Source: Lachnospiraceae bacterium
GTDB lineage: Bacteria; Bacillota; Clostridia; Lachnospirales; Lachnospiraceae
Direction: 5' to 3'
Length of the DNA stretch: 38,557 nucleotides
Assembly: GCA_024692955.1 (NCBI GenBank)
Contig: JAILLW010000073.1
Location: 1-38,557 of the forward strand
Below the pieces are notes generated by a model. The model ran no database searches. It saw only the letters and a program-made list of their open reading frames with translations, and was not told the DNA's origin. Position numbers and translations under genes: made by a program. This document shows, in pieces, positions 7,597 to 14,594 of this stretch. How positions within the stretch are numbered: position 1 is the stretch's first letter; every line of letters starts with the position of its first letter.

Positions 7597-9111
7597 CTAA
7601 TCTCTCCATTGCGGATGTTTGATAAAGATCTTAACAATTTCTCTCACTTCAGATTTCATAACTATACAAACTATTGCCTCTGCCCCCAGCATCAGGCAAG
7701 TACAAAAGCAGATATTTTTAAGAACCGATATGCTCCCTTTCAAGATCGATCCGCTCAATATCAAAGTTGACGAAATGATGATCAACCATATAACTTCCGT
7801 CACAGTTTTTTTTGCATAAATAGACTTGTTATGCTTCCGAAGCAAAACCGCCATTAACAATGCGGATACTCCATTAGCAATAGAAGTAGCCAATGCTATA
7901 CCCATGATGCCAAAACATCGGCTTAGGATGAGATCCAAAGTAATATTAACCATAACAGATATAACACCAACCTTTACAGGAGTTTTTGTATCCTCATAGG
8001 CATAGAATACTCTGTTGGAAATATCTCGGATAGCCAGCATTGGTAACCCAAAAACATAGCCAGCGAGTGCTCCTGCTGTCAAATTTAATGATTCCCTTCC
8101 GAAATTTCCTCTCATATACAGTAGTCGGATAACAGTATCTCCATGTGTTACTGCTAAAGTAGTAATAGGACATAGAATATAAAGAGTAGCCAACAGTGTA
8201 ATCCGGATCTTACGATTTACTATTTCTGCATCATGCACGCGGTGAAGATCGGTTACTATTTCCGGAAAGAGCGCGGTTGACACATTTTGTATTATTACAT
8301 TCTCAAAAAAGAGATATATGAATCCCGCATATGACAACGCGGATATTGCTCCAACTGTAACAGTCGATGCGATTGACTTATCTACAATGAGATTTATTTG
8401 ATGGGCGGCCATGCCAATCGTCAGCGGTGCAACCATTGCAACCATTCTTCTCATTTCCGGTCCAAACCTAATGCCACTTATTCGAAGACTAATATCCTTC
8501 TTGGCACTGATAAGCAAAAAACAACTATTCAGAAAAGCTCCAGCAACATAGGAAAGCATAAGAGCTTTTATTCCCACTCTTGCAGACAGTAGAACAGCAA
8601 ATATTATATTGGAAACACTATTAATCGTACCTACAATCTTAACGGGAGTGAATCTTTTTTCAGCATGTAAAACAGCACTAAGAAGAGCTATTATTCCCTG
8701 AAGAGGGAATGCCAAAGATAGAAATCTCAACATTCTGATCAGCATATCTCCAGATCCGAACGATTGCTCAGGCATTAATAATCGGGATATCGGAATCGCA
8801 AAAATGCAGCAAGTAATTGCAATTAGCGCAGTTTCCAAAACTACGAGGGAAAGCAGCTCTGACAAAAACTTATTTCTCGGTTCCTTCTCATTTGAGATAT
8901 AAATATTTACAACGCCAACAGTTAACCCCGATAAAAGTATTGACGAGATGCTATCAATAAAGCCGGATGCTGTATAGAAAACATCCGTACTGCCTGAAGT
9001 CCCATAATAATATGCAAGAACAGCTCGGCTAAAAAAACCAATAAGTTTTAAACCAACTGTGAGAAAAACAAGCGTTGTAATATTTTGGAATAGCGTTTTA
9101 TTCTCTTTCAT
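7597..9111 (-). CDS. MurJ/MviN-family lipid-linked oligosaccharide flippase
   Basis: This 504-residue protein has about 14 hydrophobic helices. Its N-terminus ('LVFLTVGLKLIGFFSRAVLA', then 'YYGTSGSTDVFYTA') fits the MurJ branch of the MOP exporter superfamily, in which conserved charged residues line a cavity that binds the lipid pyrophosphate. The central motif 'AMxKxFYAxxDTxTPxK' appears here as 'ISNRVFYAYEDTKTPVK'. It is expected to flip undecaprenyl-linked repeats across the membrane. Between a glycosyltransferase and a polymerase, it is more likely the dedicated flippase of this glycan (replacing Wzx) than the housekeeping lipid II flippase. The start lies inside the last codons of the WecG-like gene (14-base overlap), which indicates coupled translation. 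Confidence 0.85.
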   Translation of the reverse strand: MKENKTLFQNITTLVFLTVGLKLIGFFSRAVLAYYYGTSGSTDVFYTASGFIDSISSILLSGLTVGVVNIYISNEKEPRNKFLSELLSLVVLETALIAITCCIFAIPISRLLMPEQSFGSGDMLIRMLRFLSLAFPLQGIIALLSAVLHAEKRFTPVKIVGTINSVSNIIFAVLLSARVGIKALMLSYVAGAFLNSCFLLISAKKDISLRISGIRFGPEMRRMVAMVAPLTIGMAAHQINLIVDKSIASTVTVGAISALSYAGFIYLFFENVIIQNVSTALFPEIVTDLHRVHDAEIVNRKIRITLLATLYILCPITTLAVTHGDTVIRLLYMRGNFGRESLNLTAGALAGYVFGLPMLAIRDISNRVFYAYEDTKTPVKVGVISVMVNITLDLILSRCFGIMGIALATSIANGVSALLMAVLLRKHNKSIYAKKTVTEVIWLIIISSTLILSGSILKGSISVLKNICFCTCLMLGAEAIVCIVMKSEVREIVKIFIKHPQWRD

Positions 9112-9850
9112 ACGCTTTGATTTCCCAATTATCAGCCAAGCTTCTTAAGAAAAACGGAATTAGCCGCATCTGCCTTCTGATTCTGAAACATGTAAAATCC
9201 TGAAACAGCCTATAGACCCATTCCAAGCCATGGTGTATGAAAAACGCCGGTGCCCTCTTCTTAGCCCCAGACCAAAAGTCAATTCCGCCTCCATTGCCAA
9301 ATACAATTCGACAATCTAATTCTTTTTTATGTTTATTTATCCATAATTCCTGTTTAGGACAGCCCAGACAAACTATCAAAATATCTGGTTGCGATTGATT
9401 TATAGTCTTAACTATCTCATCATCATCCAAATCAGTAAAACCGTTCAATCTTCCGACCACTTTCACATTATTGCCTGACGTCTCAATTCTATATGTGGCC
9501 AGTTTATTGTTTTCCTCATGCGCTCCAAACAAAAAAACTCTGACAACCGAATCATCCGAAAGATACTCGAAAAAATCAGTTCCCGGAAATCTGTTTTTAA
9601 CAGTATAGTTTCCCTTTTCATAATGATTGATTGCTTTGATCAATCCTATACCATCAGCAAAATTATACTTCGTTTGATTTAGATAATTCAGCAACTCCTC
9701 ATTGTGTCGAGCCTCCATAAAAATCTCCGGATTAATGAATGAAAGTGTTGAAGCATCAGAAGCAGACAATAATTCTTCTATACAGGATTGAATTTCCTGT
9801 AACGAATCCGGTATATCGACTGGAATTCCTTGAAATAAGTAACTGTTCAT
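9098..9850 (-). CDS. WecG/TagA/CpsF-family glycosyltransferase (GT26)
   Basis: This 250-residue protein carries the GT26 signatures: 'NFADGIGL' (acceptor/catalytic Asp loop), 'FLFGAHEENNKLA', 'ILIVCLGCPKQELWI', 'VFGNGGGIDFWSG' and the C-terminal 'HHGLEWVYRLFQDFTCFR'. Family members transfer ManNAc or ManNAcA (WecG, TagA) or related sugars to an undecaprenyl-linked primer, usually as the second sugar. The ATG at 9848-9850 is chosen because the extra eight codons of an upstream GTG start have no ribosome binding site. It is the first gene of the five-gene operon, about 65 bases downstream of a good promoter. No initiating sugar-phosphate transferase is present, so the primer must be made elsewhere. 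Confidence 0.88.
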   Translation of the reverse strand: MNSYLFQGIPVDIPDSLQEIQSCIEELLSASDASTLSFINPEIFMEARHNEELLNYLNQTKYNFADGIGLIKAINHYEKGNYTVKNRFPGTDFFEYLSDDSVVRVFLFGAHEENNKLATYRIETSGNNVKVVGRLNGFTDLDDDEIVKTINQSQPDILIVCLGCPKQELWINKHKKELDCRIVFGNGGGIDFWSGAKKRAPAFFIHHGLEWVYRLFQDFTCFRIRRQMRLIPFFLRSLADNWEIKAYERE

Positions 9851-9914
9851 CCGAATGATAACTCTTATTGGCACATCATTATGTCTGCTTGGAAAGTATC
9901 GGAAATACTACTCC

Positions 9915-9943
9915 ATCCTACCACCTCCCCGCCAACATTTCAA
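9915..9943 (-). promoter_or_regulatory. Sigma-A-type promoter of the polysaccharide operon
   Basis: On the minus strand the -35 box TTGAAA (9938-9943) is followed by a 17-base spacer and the -10 box TAGGAT (9915-9920). It faces the WecG-like gene and leaves a leader of about 58 bases. A terminator for the upstream cluster lies just before it, so the operon appears to be an independent transcription unit. Confidence 0.6.
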
Positions 9944-9955
9944 TAACATTTGTTA
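9944..9955. promoter_or_regulatory. Inverted repeat TAACA-N2-TGTTA abutting the -35 box
   Basis: A 5-base inverted repeat with a 2-base centre directly touches the -35 box of the polysaccharide promoter. The position suits a repressor or activator half-site pair, but it is short and AT-rich, so chance is possible. Confidence 0.35.
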
Positions 9956-9974
9956 CGAAATATGAAAACCATAC

Positions 9975-10011
9975 AAAAAGCCCCTCCCCGGAATTGTCCG
10001 GAGACGGGCTT
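9975..10011 (-). terminator. Rho-independent terminator
   Basis: On the minus strand, AAGCCC pairs with GGGCTT. After one G-G mismatch, TCTCCGGA pairs with TCCGGGGA (one G-U wobble), leaving a small loop. The 3' arm runs into TTTTTG. It ends transcripts coming from the cluster above 10193 (or originally from the Ig-like gene whose tail remains at 10053-10187). It insulates the polysaccharide promoter. Confidence 0.85.
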
Positions 10012-10052
10012 ATTCTTGCTCTTCCTGCGCTCAAAACATCAAAGCTGCATCT

Positions 10053-10187
10053 CTACGTATACTTCGGGCGCGACTTCGCTTTGATCTTGAAGCTTACTTT
10101 CGTGGTGCCGGCGTAAGGGCCTTTGGCCTTGATCAGGATCTTGCCGGTGCCCTTTTTGATATTGTTGCTGTAGCCTGTAATAACTTC
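10053..10187 (-). pseudogene. C-terminal stump of an Ig-like repeat surface protein
   Basis: Before the TAG at 10053-10055 one frame reads 'EVITGYSNNIKKGTGKILIK', then '...GPYAGTTKVSFKIKAKS'. This is the end of a bacterial Ig-like module of the kind repeated in large secreted clostridial proteins (pattern Y-x-N-N-x-K-x-G-T-G-x-x-x-I-x-G-x-G-x-Y-x-G-T). The similarity fades at about 10187, next to the stop codon of the 133-residue gene. There is no start codon, signal peptide or upstream body. The rest of the gene is missing, and the native-looking terminator at 9975-10011 follows 40 bases later. I read it as the 3' end of a resident gene cut by insertion or deletion at the edge of the large cluster. 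Confidence 0.7.
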
Positions 10188-10192
10188 GTGCC

Positions 10193-10594
10193 TCAGATCA
10201 GTTCCTGAATCATCAGATCCGTCAGGATCTCATAATATCCGTCTTCCCGGTATTCACCGCTCTCAAGTGTCTGGGAACGGTATTCCGTCCTTCCCTGTAC
10301 GGGATCATACACGAGAAATCCGAAGGACAGTTCAAGATCTTCCGGCTCTTCTTCCCCCAGTTCTTCGGCCATCCTTCCGATGTGAAGTATGAAAGCCTCA
10401 CCGCTCTCATCCACCGGCACGTAAAAGAAGTGAAGAACCCGCCCCTCTTTTTCTCCGAGTACATACGGAACCTCATCCCCGTTAAGGCAGAGTCTGCAAT
10501 CAAAGCCGATCCTTTCAAGGATGTCCGTAAGTCCGTTGAGCCGCACCGTAAGCATCGCGGTAAAGTCCGTCATTCCCACCTGTTCATTTGCCAT
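10193..10594 (-). CDS. Hypothetical 133-residue protein, last gene of the large cluster
   Basis: I do not recognise this family. The protein is small, acidic and soluble, with no signal peptide or membrane helix. It alternates short helices and strands ('TAMLTVRLNGLTDILERIGF', 'RVLHFFYVPVD', 'LELSFGFLVYDP') and ends in a helix. The start at 10592-10594 follows GGAGG by eight bases, a strong site. It lies 17 bases after the calpain-like protease gene and is the last gene before the terminator, so it is co-expressed with the protease. A small cytosolic partner encoded directly after a protease could be an inhibitor or adaptor, but that is inference only. Codon use and GC content match the other cluster genes. 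Confidence 0.8.
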   Translation of the reverse strand: MANEQVGMTDFTAMLTVRLNGLTDILERIGFDCRLCLNGDEVPYVLGEKEGRVLHFFYVPVDESGEAFILHIGRMAEELGEEEPEDLELSFGFLVYDPVQGRTEYRSQTLESGEYREDGYYEILTDLMIQELI

Positions 10595-10611
10595 ATCTTT
10601 ATCCTCCTCCG

Positions 10612-13026
10612 TTATTTTTCAATGTGATATTGCTGAGCCATATTCAGGAAATCCCTGAGCTCCATATGAAATACCCCGTTCGTGTCCGTATGTTCCTTCC
10701 TTAATCTGACCTTCGTCCCGTTTACGGTATATTCACGGAGTTCTTCTTCCGAGTCCTTTGTATTGGACTTGAGCTTGGCTCTTGCATCCTTTCCGTACAT
10801 CCTGACTTTGTCTCCCCACGGATTCCGAAGCATCACGAAGAGTCTTTCCCGTCCGTTTTCCTTAAGCCTTCTTACGCCGAGAAAAGCATATTCATGTTTC
10901 GAATACATCCCGTCGGATTCACTCTCGGACACATTCCTGTTCTCTTCCGTTCTCCGTGCGAATTTATGGCTCTGACGGACATGCACGGATACAAACTTCT
11001 TTTGTTTGTCCGCGTTTTCAAGTCTCCGGAAAACCTCGATCTCCGCCTTCGAATAGGCCCCCTCACCGGTCAGGGAATGATCCACCTGAACGATCCGGTT
11101 GTCCTGCTTGACAAGTTTTCTAAGGCTTTTGATGTAGTTCAGAAAGCCTTCTTTTTTATCCTTTTCCGTCACTCCTTCGGCGGGATAGTCATCCAGCGTC
11201 ATTTTCTTGTCCTTAAGACGTTCTTCCGCCTCATCGAGCGCATCCATGTATTCCGAATAGGTTTTGACTCTGGTCCTGGTGAAAACGCGGTCGACCCATT
11301 CTTTGATCTTCCCGTCATAGTATCTGTGCAGCGCAGGAACATCTTCGGGGTTCATCTTTTCGCGTGCGCTTTTCGCGAGGGAGTCCAGCGAAACCGCTGC
11401 TTTGTGAAAGCCCGTAAGATCTATCTCCGCTGACATCTTTTTCCCCGTAAAGAAGGAAATGAAGTCTTCCGCCTTTCCGCCGGCATCCAGCGCATTGTAC
11501 GGATTTCCCGTTTTGATCAGAGAGAACATCTCGTCTGTCCGCTTGTCCCTTATATTCTGTATCTGGGACAGTGCCGCGATTCTCTGGTTTCCGTCACAGC
11601 CTTTTACCCAGCCGGCAAGAACGATGGCATAGGCCTTTTCCATCATCCTCACCCAAAGAGGCGCTTCATGAGCTCCGACGTCCCGGTTTTTGTCCGCAGC
11701 CCGCATGGTTGATTTCCGGACAATGACCGTTTTGGGATTTCCGAAATTCCCGAACCGTACAGCCACACGGTCCCCGAGATCCTTTATGTTCTTCCTGATA
11801 TAGTCGGGATCCCGCTCCACCAGGATCGCAAGAGCGGACATATAATAGCAATTGCCCACATCCCCCTGACGGATGTCGGCGATACAGGGTTCGTGCAGGA
11901 AAAGCGGCTCGTCCTTCCGATCCGTCATACCGGCGATATCACGCATCTTGTGTTGGCGGGAACCGTCAAAAGGCTCCGTGAAAAGATCTTCCCTGTCCGA
12001 AAAATCCACCGTGTTCTTGTCGTCCAGATCCACATCAAGCTGCCCCTTCATCATGGTCTCCAGTTTCACGGCCATCTCGCGTATCTTCTTCTCCTTTGAG
12101 GCTTTCAGCCTGTCAAAATTCTGATAGATCAGGAGTCCGCTCTGACTTTCCTTTTCACTCAGCTCCCTGATCTCTTTTCTCCATTCTCCTTTTAAGGGCT
12201 CGCTTTTGGCCCAGTCCCTTATCATCTCGTATTCTTCCCGGACATCTTTGTCAAAGGAGGTAAGATCATTCGGGATCTCTTTCAGAATGCTTTCCCTGCT
12301 CCGGATGGAAAGAGTCGCCGAATTTCCGAAGCTGCTGTCTCCCCGGAAACTGTATTTTTCATCAAGAAAAAGGGTGTACCCCGCTCCTTCCCGAAGCTGC
12401 GCCTTTTCGACCGGTTTCCGCTTGTTTTCCTTCTGCGGCCTCTGTCTCTCTTTATCAGTCACCCGTTCCTTTTCCCTGCGGATAAGGGTAAGCACCGAGT
12501 CCGCCTTTCCGTCCGATTCACCGCTTTCAATACGGTCTTTCACCCTGTCAAGCGTCGCAAGCTCATCGGTAAGTCTCGTCAGATTCTCCTTTACCAGGCC
12601 ATAGCGCCGGTTCGACTTGTCCTTTTTCGGATTGTTCACGTAAAAGTTGCAGGCATCGATCGCGTCATTATAAAGCTTTATGACCCCGTCAAGTTCTTCC
12701 GCGGTATAAACCTTTTCCATTCCCTGCGGCATAACGGCAGCGCCTAAAAGCCGCATGGTCTTCTTGACAAGATCCATATCCTTGCTGTCACTCCAGAAAA
12801 CCCTCTTGCTCCTCAGGAGTTCTCCGTAGCTTTGCGGCATATTGGCCTGTACCCTGTCCAGCAATTCGTCGATGGAAAGCTCCTTCTTTTTTCCGCCAAG
12901 GATCTCCCTTTCTTCGGAAAGAGCCTCCGGCTGCTTAAAGTCTTTGCTTTCCAGGAGCGAATCCTGCTTTTCCTTCTCACGAAAAACATCGATATTCGTC
13001 GTGAGTCGCTGCTCATGTTCATGCAT
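10612..13026 (-). CDS. Calpain-like (peptidase family C2) cysteine protease with long N-terminal helical region
   Basis: This 804-residue protein has all three calpain signature regions: 'ADIRQGDVGNCYYMSALA' with the nucleophile Cys near 392, 'SKHEYAFLGVR' with the His near 713, and 'MLRNPWGD' with the Asn near 735. The oxyanion-hole Gln is in 'RQGD'. Calpains are intracellular papain-fold proteases that cut folded partners at limited sites. Here the Cys-His gap is about 320 residues, much longer than in animal calpains, so a helical insertion splits the catalytic lobes. The first 380 residues are charged helix and include a segment at about 112-162 (Y-x6-C-x-x-Y-V-x-N-P-K-K...N-R-R) shared with the 1651-residue protein. 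There is no signal peptide. The ATG overlaps the GNAT gene stop by eight bases after GGGAG. Confidence 0.85.
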   Translation of the reverse strand: MHEHEQRLTTNIDVFREKEKQDSLLESKDFKQPEALSEEREILGGKKKELSIDELLDRVQANMPQSYGELLRSKRVFWSDSKDMDLVKKTMRLLGAAVMPQGMEKVYTAEELDGVIKLYNDAIDACNFYVNNPKKDKSNRRYGLVKENLTRLTDELATLDRVKDRIESGESDGKADSVLTLIRREKERVTDKERQRPQKENKRKPVEKAQLREGAGYTLFLDEKYSFRGDSSFGNSATLSIRSRESILKEIPNDLTSFDKDVREEYEMIRDWAKSEPLKGEWRKEIRELSEKESQSGLLIYQNFDRLKASKEKKIREMAVKLETMMKGQLDVDLDDKNTVDFSDREDLFTEPFDGSRQHKMRDIAGMTDRKDEPLFLHEPCIADIRQGDVGNCYYMSALAILVERDPDYIRKNIKDLGDRVAVRFGNFGNPKTVIVRKSTMRAADKNRDVGAHEAPLWVRMMEKAYAIVLAGWVKGCDGNQRIAALSQIQNIRDKRTDEMFSLIKTGNPYNALDAGGKAEDFISFFTGKKMSAEIDLTGFHKAAVSLDSLAKSAREKMNPEDVPALHRYYDGKIKEWVDRVFTRTRVKTYSEYMDALDEAEERLKDKKMTLDDYPAEGVTEKDKKEGFLNYIKSLRKLVKQDNRIVQVDHSLTGEGAYSKAEIEVFRRLENADKQKKFVSVHVRQSHKFARRTEENRNVSESESDGMYSKHEYAFLGVRRLKENGRERLFVMLRNPWGDKVRMYGKDARAKLKSNTKDSEEELREYTVNGTKVRLRKEHTDTNGVFHMELRDFLNMAQQYHIEK

Positions 13027-13558
13027 AAGTCATTCTCCCTTTATCAAGTATATAGTAGTTTCCTTCGTATCGGGAAAAGCCAAGCTTTTCAAGTACTCTT
13101 ACGGATGCCGCATTTCTTTCATCCGCTCTCGCGAAGAAGCGGTCATGCCCGAGGGTTTCGATCCCGTATCGAAGAACCGCTCTGCAGACTTCCGTACAGT
13201 ATCCCCGGCCCCAAAGATCCTCCGCGATGCAGAAGCCCAGTTCATCACAGGTCTCCTCAAACATCCAGTCATAGGGAAAACGCTCCCTGTTCGTATCCAT
13301 TCTGTGTTCGAGGCCCGCTTCACCGATCAGCCGGTCCGTAGTCCTGTCAAATACCGCCCACATTCCGTAGCCGTATTTCCCGTAAATCTCTTCGATATAA
13401 CGCCTCTGATACTCATTCTCCGCGTCAGGCTCATAAAGGGGCTCGATAAAATCCGTCATATGGGGCCCGCTGTAGAGCAGGATCCTTTCCGGCAGATCCG
13501 AAACCAGGATCTCTCTCAGATAGCAGCGTTCGGTTTTAAGTATTATCTCCGGCTTCAT
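13019..13558 (-). CDS. RimJ/RimL-type GNAT acetyltransferase
   Basis: This 179-residue protein resembles the RimJ/RimL/SpeG group of acetyltransferases: 'LKTERCYLREI' at the start, 'DELGFCIAEDLWGRGYCTEV' as the acetyl-CoA pyrophosphate loop (a G-R-G-Y-C variant of R-G-x-G-x-A), and 'ADERNAASVRVLEKLGF' near the end. Such enzymes transfer acetyl groups from acetyl-CoA to protein N-termini or amino groups of small molecules. The substrate here is unknown. The start overlaps the upstream membrane-protein gene by 23 bases, and the stop overlaps the calpain start by eight, so it sits inside a coupled operon. Placement next to a protease suggests it may modify a protein of the same system, which is inference. 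Confidence 0.85.
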   Translation of the reverse strand: MKPEIILKTERCYLREILVSDLPERILLYSGPHMTDFIEPLYEPDAENEYQRRYIEEIYGKYGYGMWAVFDRTTDRLIGEAGLEHRMDTNRERFPYDWMFEETCDELGFCIAEDLWGRGYCTEVCRAVLRYGIETLGHDRFFARADERNAASVRVLEKLGFSRYEGNYYILDKGRMTYA

Positions 13559-14588
13559 CCGAAAGCACCGTCCTTAAGAGAAACGCTTTCGCATCCTCAT
13601 CCCTTTTCCTGCTCATGCACTCAGTCCGGAGGGAGCCTTTGAACCCCTCCTCCTTCGCGGCATCCTCCACCAGATCGGCAAGGAATTCCAGATCTCCCTT
13701 CATCCCGCCGGGACATAGAAGAGCATAGGCGCCCTTCCTGATGTGGATCATGATCCCGTCCTTCGGCATTTCCCCGCGCAGGATCCTTCCTAGTTCTTCC
13801 TCATCGTCTTTTGTTTCAAAAAGGACCAGACCGTGAAGCCTGTCTGTCTCCCGGCCGTCGCTTTTCAGGATCCCGTTGAGAAAAGCACGGTTGTAGTATC
13901 CGCTCATCTCATCTTCGAACCTCCGGCTGTTCATCAGCGAAAAGTAAAGAAGCAGGAGTCCGACTGCTACCCCGATCACGTCGGCCGGATAACCCGTAAG
14001 GAGGCTTATCACCCTTCCTCCGACCATCGGCACGCAGGCCGGAGCGACCTCAAACAGACGGTTTTTGGAATGCTCCCTGTCATACTGAATAATAAGTACC
14101 GCCGGTAACAGCATATAGAGAAATTCCAGAAACACCATCAGACCGTAAAGCCATGTCTTATGAAGGCCCTCCTGGCTTACGGAAAACAGAATCCCGGTGA
14201 AAAGATTGATGAATAGAAAAAGCACGAAAAGAAGGACCGGAATATAGAGCCCCCGGTATCTTCTCCGAAGCTGATCCGGACTCTCATACAGCTTATAATC
14301 CGCATACATGATCCATTGATAGGCAAGATGAAGATATGCAATCTCCAGAAGTGTCAGCAAAATGAGTTCCGCCGTCCGGGACCACGAAAAGCCCCGTGTG
14401 ACAAGTACCCGGCATACGGCGTCGAAAACCGCGATCAGTATCGCGTTGACGCAAAGGCCAAGAAACAGCCCTGCCCCGTTCTTATCCCTGATCTGCTTCC
14501 GGTCCGGCAGAATCAGCAGGCCGAAAACGAGGAGAAATGCCATCGCGTCCAGGCAGATTGAAGTCTTGGAAAAACCGTCAAGCGTCAT
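13536..14588 (-). CDS. Seven-helix membrane sensor with a short degenerate GGDEF-like tail
   Basis: This 350-residue protein has about seven hydrophobic helices in residues 10-220, with the landmarks 'YADYKLY' and 'FINLFTGILFSVS'. These match the sensory half of many Lachnospiraceae diguanylate cyclases. After the last helix comes 'DEMSGYYNRAFLN', the usual entry into a GGDEF domain (D-x-x-T-G-x-x-N-R), but the tail is only about 125 residues and has no GG(D/E)EF catalytic loop. It probably cannot make cyclic di-GMP and may act as a membrane-bound signal receiver or scaffold. Two relatives are encoded at 20253-21314 and 21311-22000. It lies seven bases after a GNAT fusion gene whose relative at 22006 occupies the same position beside those paralogues. 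Confidence 0.75.
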   Translation of the reverse strand: MTLDGFSKTSICLDAMAFLLVFGLLILPDRKQIRDKNGAGLFLGLCVNAILIAVFDAVCRVLVTRGFSWSRTAELILLTLLEIAYLHLAYQWIMYADYKLYESPDQLRRRYRGLYIPVLLFVLFLFINLFTGILFSVSQEGLHKTWLYGLMVFLEFLYMLLPAVLIIQYDREHSKNRLFEVAPACVPMVGGRVISLLTGYPADVIGVAVGLLLLYFSLMNSRRFEDEMSGYYNRAFLNGILKSDGRETDRLHGLVLFETKDDEEELGRILRGEMPKDGIMIHIRKGAYALLCPGGMKGDLEFLADLVEDAAKEEGFKGSLRTECMSRKRDEDAKAFLLRTVLSDEAGDNT

Positions 14589-14594
14589 ATCCGT

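Noticed and set aside
13536-14588. Active diguanylate cyclase
   Set aside because: The tail begins like a GGDEF domain but is too short and lacks the GG(D/E)EF loop; the relative at 20253-21314 has the same defect.
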